A stretch of 64,000 bases of DNA from positions 62,001 through 126,000 of the forward strand of contig NZ_JBHTCM010000005.1 in NCBI RefSeq assembly GCF_042665545.1. Direction: 5' to 3'. A program made the position numbers and the translations under genes. Positions 25,588-38,049 of the stretch are shown piece after piece (position 1 is the first letter of the stretch; the number at the start of each line of letters is the position of its first letter). The notes beneath the pieces are model-generated. The model searched no databases. It saw only the letters and a list, made by a program, of their open reading frames with translations, and was not told the origin of the DNA. The DNA is from Rhodocista pekingensis. GTDB lineage: Bacteria; Pseudomonadota; Alphaproteobacteria; Azospirillales; Azospirillaceae.

Positions 25588-27129
25588 ATGTCGGTTCAGC
25601 AGGGATCGCTCGATCAGCAATGGGCCAAGGTCCGCGGGCGGCTCAAGGACGAAGTCGGGGAAACCGCCTACCGGAGCTGGCTGAAGCCTCTGACGGTCGG
25701 GGACTTCGACGGCGGGCAGGTCCGCATCATGGTGCCCACGCGCTTCATGCGCGACTGGATCAGGACCCACTACGCCGACCGCATCCGCGCCCTCTGGTCC
25801 GGTGAGAATCCCGGCGTGCAGTCGGTGGAGATCGTCGTCGCCACCAGCCAGAAGTCCGAAAGCCAGAAGCCCGGCCCCCAGAAGGCCGGGGCCGACACCT
25901 CTGCCCTCCCGGACTCCGGGATCGCTGCCTCCGGGTCCCGGGCGTCCGGAACCCCGGCCGCCGCCCGGCCCCGGGCCGCTGCGCGCGCCGGCGGGGAAGC
26001 GATGCCGGACGGTGCGGCGACGGCTGCCGCGACCCTGGCCCCCGCCTACGCCGAGGCGGAGCCGGCGCCCGCGGCCGCCCTGGCCGCGTCGGAGGAGCGG
26101 GAGGACCTGTCCGCCCCGCTCGATCCCCGCTTCACCTTCGAGAACTTCGTCGTCGGCAAGCCGAACGAGCTGGCCTTCGCCGCCGCCCGCCGGGTGGCCG
26201 ACGCCTCCGCCGTGACCTTCAACCCGCTGTTCCTCTATGGCGGGGTCGGCCTCGGCAAGACCCACCTGATGCATGCCATCGCCTGGCACATCCGCAGGAA
26301 GGACCCCTCGCGGCGGGTGATCTACCTGTCCGCCGAGAAGTTCATGTACCAGTTCATCCGGGCCCTGCGCTTCAAGGACACGATGGCGTTCAAGGAGCAG
26401 TTCCGCTCCGTGGACGTGCTGATGATCGACGACGTGCAGTTCATCAGCGGCAAGGACTCCACGCAGGAGGAGTTCTTCCACACCTTCAACGCCCTGGTGG
26501 ACCAGAACCGGCAGGTCATCATCTCCGCCGACAAGAGCCCGTCGGACCTGGAGGGGATGGAGGAGCGGCTGCGCTCCCGCCTGGGCTGGGGGCTGGTGGC
26601 GGACATCCACCCCACCACCTATGAGCTGCGCCTGGGCATCCTGCAACAGAAGGCGGACCAGATGGGGGCCAAGATCCCCCAGAAGGTGCTGGAGTTCCTG
26701 GCCCACAAGATCACCAGCAACGTGCGCGAGCTGGAAGGGGCGCTGAACCGCATCGTCGCCCATGCCGAGCTGGTCGGCCGCGCCATCACGCTGGAATCCA
26801 CGCAGGAGGTGCTGCACGACCTGCTGCGGGCCAGCAACCGGCGCGTGACGATCGAGGAAATCCAGAAGAAGGTGGCGGAGCACTTCAACATCCGCCTCTC
26901 CGACATGAGCAGCGCCCGCCGGGCCCGGGCCGTGGCCCGGCCGCGGCAGGTGGCGATGTATCTCGCCAAGCAGCTCACCCAGCGCAGCCTGCCGGAGATC
27001 GGCCGCAAGTTCGGCGACCGCGATCACACCACCGTGATGCACGCCGTGCGCAAGGTGGAGGAACTGTGCGGCACCGATCCGGCCTTCGCTGAGGACGTGG
27101 AACTGCTGCGCCGCATGCTGGAGGGCTGA
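25588..27129 (+). CDS. dnaA: Chromosomal replication initiator protein
   Basis: 513 residues. Domain I (about 1-80) binds partners; the long Ala/Pro/Gly-rich domain II (about 85-175) is a disordered linker. The AAA+ domain has Walker A GGVGLGKTH, Walker B VLMIDDVQF and the arginine-finger region. The C-terminal DNA-binding helix-turn-helix contains the signature GDRDHTTVMHAVRKVE. ATG 25588 follows a GGAGCGGGGTAG RBS. Unlike the common order, dnaN is not next: four genes and 5.4 kb intervene. Confidence 0.98.
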   Translation: MSVQQGSLDQQWAKVRGRLKDEVGETAYRSWLKPLTVGDFDGGQVRIMVPTRFMRDWIRTHYADRIRALWSGENPGVQSVEIVVATSQKSESQKPGPQKAGADTSALPDSGIAASGSRASGTPAAARPRAAARAGGEAMPDGAATAAATLAPAYAEAEPAPAAALAASEEREDLSAPLDPRFTFENFVVGKPNELAFAAARRVADASAVTFNPLFLYGGVGLGKTHLMHAIAWHIRRKDPSRRVIYLSAEKFMYQFIRALRFKDTMAFKEQFRSVDVLMIDDVQFISGKDSTQEEFFHTFNALVDQNRQVIISADKSPSDLEGMEERLRSRLGWGLVADIHPTTYELRLGILQQKADQMGAKIPQKVLEFLAHKITSNVRELEGALNRIVAHAELVGRAITLESTQEVLHDLLRASNRRVTIEEIQKKVAEHFNIRLSDMSSARRARAVARPRQVAMYLAKQLTQRSLPEIGRKFGDRDHTTVMHAVRKVEELCGTDPAFAEDVELLRRMLEG

Positions 27130-27200
27130 CGCCGCTCCGGCCGGCTACACTGCCCCGGCCGGCAACTCCCGGGCCTGCCGCGCTGCCGCGGCGCGGCCTG

Positions 27201-28307
27201 CTACAGATTGGGCGGGATCGCCGGCGGCGGCGGGCTCAGCAGGGTGCCGGCCGGGCCGTCGGGCAGCACCACGGTCAGCCGCGCCCCGCCGCCGTCGGGC
27301 CGGTTGCCGCCCTGCAATCCGCCGCCGAGCTGGCGCGACAGCCGGCAGACCAGATAGAGCCCCAGCCCCAGCCCGCGCCCCGCGATCAGCGGGTCGCCGC
27401 CGCGCAGGAACGGCTCGCCCAGCCGGGCCAGCACCTCCGTCGGCAGGCCGGGGCCGGTATCCTCCACCACCAGCATGACGCCGCCGGGGGTCGGCACGGC
27501 CGAAACCGTGACGGCGGTGCCGACCGGCGTGTGCCGGATGGCGTTGTCCATCAGCGCGAACAGGATCTGGCGCAACGCCGTCCCGTCCGTCCGCAGCACC
27601 GTCTCCGGGTCGATGTGGACGGTCACGGGCCGGCGCTCGGCCGTATGCCGGGAGACGGCCAGACGCAGGGTCCGCTCCACCTCTTCCAGCAGGTTGACCG
27701 ACTCCATCCGCATGGCCTGACCGGCATCGGCCTCGGCCACGGCGGTGATGTCCTGCACCAGGGCCAGCAGGCCGCGGCCGCCGACGCCGATCTCCGCGGC
27801 ATAGTCCCGGATCTGCTCCGGCGTCATCTGCCCGGCCATGGTCTCCATCAGCTCGGCGAAGCCGATCACGGCGTTCAGCGGGGTGCGCAGCTCGTGGCTG
27901 ATGCTGGCCATGAACTGCGACTTGGCGCGGGCCAGCGCCTCCGCCTCCAGCCGCGCCCGCTCCTGCGCGTGCTCGGCCCGGATCGTCTCCGCCAGCGAGG
28001 CGGAGGAGCGGTCGGCGATCTGGCCGACCCAGTGGCGCACGGCCAGGAACAGGAAGCCGGCGGAGACGGCGATGAAGAGCAGGCCCTTGACCGTCTGCAC
28101 CAGATCCGGGGCCACGGCATGCGCCAGCAGCGTCCCGGCCGCATAGTCCGACCCGACGATCCAGAGGGCGCCGACCACCACATAGATGGCGGTGACCCGC
28201 AGGGCCACTTCCCTCGGCGCGGTTTGCAGCCACGATGTCCGCAGCACGGCCTCTCCCCGGATACGGTCCAGGCGCCGGGAACCCGGCCCCGGAGCGAATA
28301 CGGACAT
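27201..28307 (-). CDS. Membrane sensor histidine kinase
   Basis: 368 residues. Two hydrophobic segments (about residues 35-60 and 72-92, VTAIYVVVGALWIVGS and LLFIAVSAGFLFLAV) enclose a short periplasmic loop; a coiled-coil linker follows. HisKA carries ASISHELRTPLNAVIGF with the phosphorylated His. The HATPase_c domain has N-box DNAIRHT, G1 VEDTGPGLP and G2 GRGLGLGLYL. No response regulator adjoins it. Convergent with dnaA. The start at 28307 (MSVFAPGPG) is chosen among several in-frame possibilities. Signal unknown. Confidence 0.9.
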   Translation of the reverse strand: MSVFAPGPGSRRLDRIRGEAVLRTSWLQTAPREVALRVTAIYVVVGALWIVGSDYAAGTLLAHAVAPDLVQTVKGLLFIAVSAGFLFLAVRHWVGQIADRSSASLAETIRAEHAQERARLEAEALARAKSQFMASISHELRTPLNAVIGFAELMETMAGQMTPEQIRDYAAEIGVGGRGLLALVQDITAVAEADAGQAMRMESVNLLEEVERTLRLAVSRHTAERRPVTVHIDPETVLRTDGTALRQILFALMDNAIRHTPVGTAVTVSAVPTPGGVMLVVEDTGPGLPTEVLARLGEPFLRGGDPLIAGRGLGLGLYLVCRLSRQLGGGLQGGNRPDGGGARLTVVLPDGPAGTLLSPPPPAIPPNL

Positions 28308-28404
28308 GACGGGCGGATTCTGACCCGCCGCCCGCTGCATTTCAAGGTTGCTGCACCGGCTGCGGCGCCTTGCCAGAACCTGAACGGACAGGCAACATCC
28401 CGGC

Positions 28405-29577
28405 ATGTCCGAGGATGCCCCCCCGCCCCAGGGTCCCCCCGCCGTTCCTCTCGTCGTCGGGCTGCCGCAGGCGCTGGCCTTCCGCCTCGCCCGCCAGCAT
28501 CTGGTGGCGCCCGCCGCCGATCCTGTCGCCGTGGCACGGACGCTGCTGGGGGCGCAGGCGCAGGTGCAGTCGGCGGCCGTGCTCCAGCTCCGCGCCCGCA
28601 CCGCGGGCTTTCCCGACGCGGCGGTGGAGCGGGCGCTCTATGCCGACCGCACGCTGGTCAAGCTGTGGGCGCAGCGCTCCACCCTCCATCTGACGGCGCG
28701 GGACGATCTCGGGCTGATCCTGGCCCTGCGCCGCCTCTATTCCGGCGGTTACCATCGCTGGTACGCGCGCGAGGGGCTGGAGCCGGACCAGGTGGAGCGG
28801 CTGGTCGCCGCCGTGGCCGAGGCGGTGGCGGCGGGACCGCACAGCCGGATGGACCTGTCCCGCCTGCTGACCCCGCGGCTGGGCGAGTGGGCGCGGCCCT
28901 GGCTGGAGCACAGCTGGGGCGGCATCATCAAGCTGGCCGCGGCGCTCGGCCATGTCTGCCACGGCCCCGCCCGGACCGAGGGGGAGGCGGGGGTGGAGGC
29001 GCTGTTCGTCAGCCTGCCGCGCTGGGTGGACCTGCCGCCCGTGCCGGAGGGGCGGGTGGCGATGGCGGCCCTGCTGCGCCGCTACCTCGCCGTCTACGGC
29101 CCCGCCGGCGTGGCCGACTTCCGCAAGTTCACCGGCCTGCCGGGAGCGACGGTGCCGCAGGCCTTCGCCGATCTGGCGCCGGAGCTGCTGCCCGTCGATC
29201 TGGCCGGGCGCCGCGCCTTCGTCCTGGCCGCGGACGAAGCGGCGCTGCGCACGGCCGAGCCGGAGCCCGGCCACCTGACGGCGCTGCCCCTGTTCGATCC
29301 CTGGCTGCTGGCCCATGCCGACACCGGGCAGTATCTGGACGACCGTCACCGCAAGGCGGTCTACCGCACGGCCGGCTGGATCAGCGCCGTGGTGCTGCGC
29401 CAGGGCCGGGTGGTGGCGACCTGGACGCACCGGCGCACCGCTGCGGGCTGGAGCGTCACCGTGCAGCCGCTGGAGAAGCTGGCCCGGCGGGAACTGGGAC
29501 CGCTGCGCCGCCGGCTGGCCCATCTGGCCGGAGTGTCCGTCTCCCGGATCGACGTCGTCGTGGACAGGATCGGATGA
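28405..29577 (+). CDS. Winged-helix AlkZ-like (HTH_42) protein
   Basis: 390 residues of the winged-helix DNA-binding family that includes the AlkZ/YcaQ DNA glycosylases: LARQHLVAP start, LLGAQAQVQSAAVLQLRART (the QxQ motif region), WAQRSTLHLTARDD, ADFRKFTGLPGATV, and the C-terminal LPLFDPWLLAHAD plus HRKAVYRTAGWISAVVL. AlkZ enzymes unhook interstrand crosslinks; whether this one is active depends on the QxQ/QxD residues, which appear as QAQ here. Divergent from the kinase gene by about 100 bases. Confidence 0.82.
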   Translation: MSEDAPPPQGPPAVPLVVGLPQALAFRLARQHLVAPAADPVAVARTLLGAQAQVQSAAVLQLRARTAGFPDAAVERALYADRTLVKLWAQRSTLHLTARDDLGLILALRRLYSGGYHRWYAREGLEPDQVERLVAAVAEAVAAGPHSRMDLSRLLTPRLGEWARPWLEHSWGGIIKLAAALGHVCHGPARTEGEAGVEALFVSLPRWVDLPPVPEGRVAMAALLRRYLAVYGPAGVADFRKFTGLPGATVPQAFADLAPELLPVDLAGRRAFVLAADEAALRTAEPEPGHLTALPLFDPWLLAHADTGQYLDDRHRKAVYRTAGWISAVVLRQGRVVATWTHRRTAAGWSVTVQPLEKLARRELGPLRRRLAHLAGVSVSRIDVVVDRIG

Positions 29578-29705
29578 GGGGCCGGTCCGACCCGGCTAAT
29601 ACTCTCTTTCGGGTTGTGTCATTTGTGTTTTTTCTGTCGGTTTGATTGACGTTGGCTTCGCCGTTGGTCTAAACGGACCCTCCGTTCTGTCGGAGCACAT
29701 CCCTG

Positions 29706-31364
29706 ATGGATCATCGGCGCTGGCGGACAAGGCATGTCATCTGCGTGACTGCCGCGTTCTTCATGATCGCCGCCGTGACCACCCGCGCGGCCTTCCTCTG
29801 GTACGAATACGGTCAGGCCCTGGAACACGGGGCCGCCGCCACCCGCGACATGGCGCATGTGCTGGAGGAATACGCCGCCCGCACCTTCGACGTGAACGAG
29901 CTGGTGGTCGAGGACGTGGTGGATCATGTCGCCGCCCAGGGCGGGGCGAAGGTGCTGGCCGCCCGGCCGGAGACAGCCCGGGAGACGGCCCGCTTCCTGA
30001 GCGATCTTGCCGCCCGCACCGCCAACAACGACTATCTGATGATCGTCGATCCCGCAGGCCGGCCGGTCGCGGGCTCGGCCTGGGAGGTCCCGCCCGCCGT
30101 CGATCTCTCCGACCGCCCCTGGTTCCGGGCCCATACCGAAGGCGACCGGGAGAGCCATATCGGCGAGGCCATCCTCAGCCGCATGACGCACGAGATCCTG
30201 TTCACCTGTACCCGGGCCGTGCGGGGGGCCGGCGGGGCGCTGGACAGCATCGTCCAGGTCGCCGTGCGCCCCGCCTTCATCCAGGATGTCTCGCTGGGCA
30301 GCGATGTCGGCCGCGGGCTGGTGCTCTCCCTGATCGGCGACGACGGCCGCCTGATCGCCCGCACCGGCCTGACCGCGGACCAGCTCGGCCTGACGGCGGC
30401 GGACCTGCTGCCGCCCGCCGTTCTGACGGAGGCGCAGGGCACGGCCGTCTTCGCCCCGCCGAGAGGGGGCGGGGAGATGATGGTCTCCTGGCGGCGGCTT
30501 GAGCGCTGGCCGGTGGTGGTGGCCGCCAGCCTGCCGCTGGCCGAAATCCTGGCCCCCTTCGATACCAGCCTGCGCTGGAGCGTCCTGCTGCTGGGGGTGA
30601 TCGCCGCCGTCACGGCCGGGCTCGGCATCGTCGGGCTGCGTCTGGCCGCGCGGGAGGAGCGCGCCCTGGAGGAGGCGGAGGCCGCCGGCCGGCGCCTCTC
30701 CGCCGCCCTTGCCGAGCGCGACCTGCTGGTGCGGGACATCCACCACCGGGTGAAGAACAATCTCCAGGTCACGGTCAGCCTGCTGATGGTCCAGGCCGGC
30801 CGGTTCACCGATCCCGCCGTGCGGGCCGCCTTCGCCGACACCCAGGAGCGTTTGCAGTCGATCGGCCTGCTGCACGAGGTGCTGTACCAGTCCGACACGG
30901 GGGGGCGGGTCGATCTGGCGGGCTACATCCGGCGCCTGGGCGGTGCGCTCGCCGATGCCTACGGCGCCGCCGAGCGGGGCATCGCGCTCGACCTCGACCT
31001 GACGCCGCTGGAGATCGACCCGGCAAAGGCGGTGCCCTTCGCCCTGATCCTGTCGGAGGTCGTCTCCAACGCCTTCAAGCATGGCTTCGCCGACGGCCGC
31101 GGCGGGCGCATCGGCATCACCCTGCGCCGCGGCGGGGGCGAGGGGACGGATGCTTCCGGGGCCGGTCCCGGAAACGGTGCCGGAGACGCTCCCGGCCTGT
31201 TCCTGCGCATCCGCGACGACGGCCCCGGTCTGGCCGCGGACCCGCCCCGCAGCGGCGCCGTCGGCATGACCCTGATCGACGCCCTGGTCCGCCAGGTCGG
31301 CGGTCGCCACCGCCTCTACAGCGACGGCGGCACCGTCTTCGAACTGACGGTGGAGCGGCTCTGA
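29706..31364 (+). CDS. HisKA_2-type sensor histidine kinase with periplasmic Cache-like domain
   Basis: 552 residues. TM1 near residues 8-30, an extracytoplasmic sensor of about 270 residues with PDC/Cache features (DYLMIVDPAGRPVAGS, DLSDRPWFRAHTEGD), TM2 near 285-315. The kinase core has RDIHHRVKNNLQVTVSLL (the HisKA_2 phosphorylation site), N-box EVVSNAFKHGFADG, RDDGPGLA and GAVGMTLIDALVRQ. This architecture usually senses small ligands. No cognate regulator adjoins it. An insert of Gly/Asp residues lies between the N and G1 boxes. Confidence 0.9.
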   Translation: MDHRRWRTRHVICVTAAFFMIAAVTTRAAFLWYEYGQALEHGAAATRDMAHVLEEYAARTFDVNELVVEDVVDHVAAQGGAKVLAARPETARETARFLSDLAARTANNDYLMIVDPAGRPVAGSAWEVPPAVDLSDRPWFRAHTEGDRESHIGEAILSRMTHEILFTCTRAVRGAGGALDSIVQVAVRPAFIQDVSLGSDVGRGLVLSLIGDDGRLIARTGLTADQLGLTAADLLPPAVLTEAQGTAVFAPPRGGGEMMVSWRRLERWPVVVAASLPLAEILAPFDTSLRWSVLLLGVIAAVTAGLGIVGLRLAAREERALEEAEAAGRRLSAALAERDLLVRDIHHRVKNNLQVTVSLLMVQAGRFTDPAVRAAFADTQERLQSIGLLHEVLYQSDTGGRVDLAGYIRRLGGALADAYGAAERGIALDLDLTPLEIDPAKAVPFALILSEVVSNAFKHGFADGRGGRIGITLRRGGGEGTDASGAGPGNGAGDAPGLFLRIRDDGPGLAADPPRSGAVGMTLIDALVRQVGGRHRLYSDGGTVFELTVERL

Positions 31365-31447
31365 CCCGGTCGCCCCGGACCGGAAACGCCGGGCCGCGGG
31401 CTCCGACGTTCCAGGCGTCCGGCGGCAGACCCGGAGGGGACCCGTGC

Positions 31448-32155
31448 TCAGCCCGCCGTGCCGGTGCGGGGCTCCTCCGCGCGCTCCTCCTCGCGGATCA
31501 TCTGCTCCACCTGCTCGCCGAGCCGGAGCATCTCCTCCCCGATGCGGCGGCCGCTGCGGAACCACAGCTCCAGCCCCGTGCGCAGATACTCGCCCTGGGC
31601 CGCGGCCAGTTCGACCGGGGTCCGGGCCCGGCTGATCCGGCTCAGGGCGTCGAGCTGGACCTGGGCGGCCTGCTGCGAATAGGCGACCAGTTCCTGGACG
31701 ATCGGCTGCGACCGCTCGGCGACGGCGGTACCGCAGCGGGCGACGACCCGCATGTTGCGGGAGGTCCGCTCCACCGCGTCCCGCGCCTCGGGCGTGGAGA
31801 GATCGACCATGCGGTTCATCTGCTCGGACACCTGACGCAGCACGGACGAGCCGGCGTCCGTGGCGGAGCGCGCGGCCGTCCGCGTCGTCTCCGAGTTGCG
31901 CTGGGCGATGGTGGCGCCGGCGTCGGCCAGATCGCGGCCGGTGTCGGCCACGCGGTCGGCCACCTCGCGGGCCGTCCGGCGGGAGGTGTCGGTGCTCTCG
32001 CGCCCGGCATCCTCCGCCGTGTTCCGGGCGGTCCCGGTGCTGCGGGTGTCGTGCTGGGCATCGCCCTCGCGCTGCGGGGACTGGCCGGCGCGCGGCGCGT
32101 CGGTCCGGGACGTACCGGCGGTGGTGCGGGCGTCGGTCTGGTTCTGTGCAGCCAT
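31448..32155 (-). CDS. Phasin family protein
   Basis: 235 residues from ATG 32155. The N-terminal half is a very hydrophilic Thr/Arg/Ala repeat-like helix (RTAREVADRVADTGRDLADA); the C-terminal half matches the phasin_2 pattern (PIVQELVAYSQQAAQVQLDA, LELWFRSGRRIGEEMLRLGE). Phasins coat polyhydroxyalkanoate granules; no PHA gene adjoins it. Divergent from dnaN with 394 non-coding bases between. Phasin assignment is moderately sure; the long N-terminal extension is unusual. Confidence 0.72.
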   Translation of the reverse strand: MAAQNQTDARTTAGTSRTDAPRAGQSPQREGDAQHDTRSTGTARNTAEDAGRESTDTSRRTAREVADRVADTGRDLADAGATIAQRNSETTRTAARSATDAGSSVLRQVSEQMNRMVDLSTPEARDAVERTSRNMRVVARCGTAVAERSQPIVQELVAYSQQAAQVQLDALSRISRARTPVELAAAQGEYLRTGLELWFRSGRRIGEEMLRLGEQVEQMIREEERAEEPRTGTAG

Positions 32156-32549
32156 GGCGGCGTCGATCCTTCTGCTGGGGACCCTGGTCGGCGCGGGACT
32201 CGCCCGCGGACCGGGAGCGCCCGCCCTGCGGTGGGCGCGGCCGGCATATGGGACGGCGCCACCCCATGCTGCATTGCGGCAAGAGGGGGAGGGCGGGCGC
32301 GGATGGCTGAGGTCTTCGCCGTTCAACCGGCGGTTCCGGCGCTCCGGACCGCTGATCCGCCGCCGATCCTGCCACCTGCCCGGCCGGCAGTTAACGAAGC
32401 GCTGTCCCCGCGCCCGGTCTATGCTATGGTGTCGGCCCTCCGCGGGGGAGGCGAGAAAGTGCAACACCCGCCGCGCCGCACCCGACGGCGCACGCACGCC
32501 CCGCACGGGCGGCCGCGAGGCGGAAAAAGAGACGGAACGCGATACCGCG
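32156..32549. other. Divergent regulatory interval between phasin gene and dnaN
   Basis: 394 bases without a supported gene. A TATGCTATGG block at about 32420 may be the -10 region for dnaN, without a clear -35. The reading frames crossing it are extensions of the neighbours with no RBS of their own. Confidence 0.4.
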
Positions 32550-33674
32550 ATGAAGATCACGATCGAGCGTGCGGCCCTTCTTCGATCCCTCGGGCATGTG
32601 CAGAGCGTCGTCGAACGGCGCAACACCATTCCGATCCTGTCCAACGTCATGCTGCGCGCCGAGAACGGCGAGCTGTCGCTGACCGCGACGGACATGGATC
32701 TGGAGATCGTGGAATCCGTGCCGGCCGACATCGCGCGCCCCGGTTCCGCCACGGCTCCCGCCCACACCCTCTACGACATCGCCCGCAAGCTGCCCGACGG
32801 CAGCCAGGTGGAGCTGGACTCCACCGGCGACCTGCTGACGCTGCGCTCGGGCCGGTCGCAGTTCAAGCTGGGCACCCTGCCGGTGGACGATTATCCCGCC
32901 ATGTCCGGCGGCGACATGGGCCACCGCTTCTCGCTCTCCGCCGCCGACCTGAAGGCGCTGGTCGACCGCACCCGGTTCGCCATCAGCACGGAGGAGACGC
33001 GCTACTACCTGAACGGCATCTTCCTGCACGCCTCGACCTCGCGCGGGGCGGGCGGCGAGACGCCGGTGCTGCGCGCCGTCGCCACCGACGGCCACCGGCT
33101 GGCGCGGGTGGAGATGCCGCTGCCCGAGGGGGCCGCCGGCATTCCCGGCGTCATCATCCCGCGCAAGGCGGTGCTGGAGGTGCGCAAGCTGCTGGACGAG
33201 GCGGCCGACCGTATCGAGGTGCAGCTCAGCGACACCAAGGTGCGCTTCGCCTTCGACGCCATCACCCTGACCTCGAAGCTGATCGACGGCACCTTCCCGG
33301 ACTATGAGCGGGTCATCCCCACCGGCAACGACAAGGTGCTGGAGGTCGATCCCCGCCTGTTCGCCGCCGCCGTGGACCGCGTCGCCACCATCTCCACGGA
33401 GAAGTCGCGGGCGGTGAAGCTCAGCCTGGACCGGGGCGTGCTGACGCTCTCCGCCTCCTCGCCGGAGGCCGGCTCCGCGACGGAGGAGCTGGAGGTGGTG
33501 TACGACGCCTCGGCGCTGGAGATCGGCTTCAACAGCCGCTACCTGCTGGACATCACCCAGCAGATCGAGGGCGACGGCGCCCGCTTCACCATGGCCGATG
33601 CCGGCAGCCCCACCCTGGTGCGCGACGTGGCCGACGCCAGCGCGCTCTACGTGCTGATGCCGATGCGGGTCTGA
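32550..33674 (+). CDS. dnaN: DNA polymerase III subunit beta (sliding clamp)
   Basis: 374 residues forming the ring clamp. MKITIERAALLRSLGHVQSV, RRNTIPILSNVML, YYLNGIFLH, ATDGHRLARVEMPL and the C-terminal LMPMRV, which contributes to the peptide-binding pocket, are canonical. Normal length and all three clamp domains. ATG 32550 follows GAGACGGAACGCGATACCGCG. recF and gyrB follow in the same direction. A 5.4-kb gap separates it from dnaA. Confidence 0.98.
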   Translation: MKITIERAALLRSLGHVQSVVERRNTIPILSNVMLRAENGELSLTATDMDLEIVESVPADIARPGSATAPAHTLYDIARKLPDGSQVELDSTGDLLTLRSGRSQFKLGTLPVDDYPAMSGGDMGHRFSLSAADLKALVDRTRFAISTEETRYYLNGIFLHASTSRGAGGETPVLRAVATDGHRLARVEMPLPEGAAGIPGVIIPRKAVLEVRKLLDEAADRIEVQLSDTKVRFAFDAITLTSKLIDGTFPDYERVIPTGNDKVLEVDPRLFAAAVDRVATISTEKSRAVKLSLDRGVLTLSASSPEAGSATEELEVVYDASALEIGFNSRYLLDITQQIEGDGARFTMADAGSPTLVRDVADASALYVLMPMRV

Positions 33675-33849
33675 CCGGCCGGTTCCGGCCGTCCGGGCCG
33701 GGCGTGGCCTGGGCGCAGGCAGGGCGTGGTCTGGGTGCGGGCCGGGGCTCTGACCGGCCCGGCCGGCCTTCCCTTCGCGGCCCGCCCCGCCCATATTCCG
33801 CCCGTCCGGCGGCCCCGCCACGGGCCGCCCGTTCATCCTGGATTCCGTC

Positions 33850-35049
33850 TTGACGCCTGCGGTCCTTTCCAGCCCGGACCCGCGGTCTTCCGACCCGACG
33901 CCGGCCCGCCTCGCCGTGACCCGGCTGACCGTGACCCGCTTCCGCTCCTACGCGACGGCGCGGCTGGACTGCGATGCCCGGCCGGTGGTGCTGACCGGGC
34001 CGAACGGGGCGGGCAAGACCAACCTGCTGGAGGCGGTCAGCTTCCTCGCCCCCGGCCGCGGCCTGCGCCGCGCCCGGCTGGCGGAGATCGAGCGGATCGG
34101 CCCGGCCGAGGGCTGGGCCGGACCCGGCTGGGCCGTCGCCGCCACGCTGGAGACCCCGGCCGGCCCGGTGGAGATCGGCACCGGCCGCGATCCCGCCGCC
34201 GGCCCGGACAGTGAGCGCCGGCTGGTGCAGATCGACGGGCGCCCGGCCAAGGGGCAGATCGCGCTGGCCCGGCATGTCGCCGTCGTCTGGCTGACGCCGC
34301 AGATGGACCGGCTGTTCCTGGAGGCGGCGTCCGGCCGTCGGCGTTTCCTGGACCGGCTGGTGTTCGGCTTCGATCCCGCCCATGCCGGCCGCCTGTCGCA
34401 GTACGAGGCCGCCCTGCGCGAGCGGGCGCGGCTGCTGCGCGAGGGGCCGGCCGATCCCGCCTGGCTCGCCACCCTGGAGGACCGCATGGCGACCCTGGGC
34501 GTCGCCGTCGCCGCGGCCCGGGCCGACATGGTGGCGCGGCTGGCCGCCGCCGCGGCCCTGGGGGTGGGGCCGTTCCCCGCCCCCGGCATGGCGATGGCGG
34601 GCGGGGTGGACGATCTGGTCGCCGCCGGCCCGGCGCTGGAGGCGGAGGATGCGCTGCGCCGCGCGCTCCGCGACAGCCGCCGCCGCGATGCCGAGGCGGG
34701 CGGGGCGATGATCGGCCCGCACCGCAGCGACCTCTGCGTCACCGACCGGGCCAAGGAGATGCCGGCGGAGCTGGGCAGCACCGGCGAGCAGAAGGCGCTG
34801 CTGATCGCCATCGTGCTGGCGAACGCCCGGCTGATGCGGGCCGAGACCGGCACCGCCCCGCTGCTGCTGCTGGACGAGGTGGCGGCGCACCTGGACGCCG
34901 ACCGCCGCGCCGCCCTGTTCGCGGAGATCCTGGCGACGGGATCGCAGGCCTGGATGACCGGCACCGACGCCCAGGTCTTCGCCGGCCTGGGGGCGGCGGC
35001 CAGCCATGTGCGGGTGGAGGATTCCCGTCTCGCCCCCGCCAAAATCTAG
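33850..35049 (+). CDS. recF: DNA replication and repair protein RecF
   Basis: 399 residues, SMC-like ATPase for gap repair. RLTVTRFRSYATARLD, Walker A LTGPNGAGKTNLLEAV, the ABC-like signature STGEQKALL and Walker B LLLLDEVAAHLD are intact. The start shown is TTG with no strong RBS; a GTG about 22 codons downstream (VTRLTVTRF) gives a protein of more usual length. It lies between dnaN and gyrB. Confidence 0.95.
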   Translation: MTPAVLSSPDPRSSDPTPARLAVTRLTVTRFRSYATARLDCDARPVVLTGPNGAGKTNLLEAVSFLAPGRGLRRARLAEIERIGPAEGWAGPGWAVAATLETPAGPVEIGTGRDPAAGPDSERRLVQIDGRPAKGQIALARHVAVVWLTPQMDRLFLEAASGRRRFLDRLVFGFDPAHAGRLSQYEAALRERARLLREGPADPAWLATLEDRMATLGVAVAAARADMVARLAAAAALGVGPFPAPGMAMAGGVDDLVAAGPALEAEDALRRALRDSRRRDAEAGGAMIGPHRSDLCVTDRAKEMPAELGSTGEQKALLIAIVLANARLMRAETGTAPLLLLDEVAAHLDADRRAALFAEILATGSQAWMTGTDAQVFAGLGAAASHVRVEDSRLAPAKI

Positions 35050-35104
35050 TATGGTCCGCCCTCTTTTCAGACGTCTTTCCCGCCCGATCTGGTAAACTCC
35101 CGCG

Positions 35105-37744
<2,640 letters not shown>

Positions 37745-38049
37745 GGGGGAAATTTTGACTGTGGTCTGCAACAAGATGTAAGCTTGGCGGCATTCGCGAT
37801 TCTAAGCATGCTATCCAAAATTATTTGGGCCATGTCTATGGGGCGCGTTTGGCGTCCTATATGACTGTGCATTCCTTTAAGGTTAAATCATCTAATATTC
37901 CCCCGGGGTGCAATATATGCGGATCTGTCATGGGAGCCGAGGAGTGCATAGATACCAATGCCCCGTTGCCCAGTTTGCCATAGCTCATTAAGTTGCCTCT
38001 CGCTTGCGGCCTCGGACAGTGAGCATATAAAGATCCCATATTAAGCGAT
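37745..38049. other. AT-rich left flank of the post-gyrB island; no gene supported
   Basis: About 300 bases of markedly lower GC than gyrB. Short frames on either strand have no RBS or similarity. It may hold the promoter of the exonuclease gene (AT-rich blocks near 37800-37850 and 38030). Base composition changes within a few bases of the gyrB stop codon. Confidence 0.5.

Noticed and set aside
27130..27200. CCGGCCGG hairpin pair between dnaA and the convergent kinase gene as a terminator
   Set aside because: No U-run follows on either strand; in such GC-rich sequence short palindromes are expected by chance.
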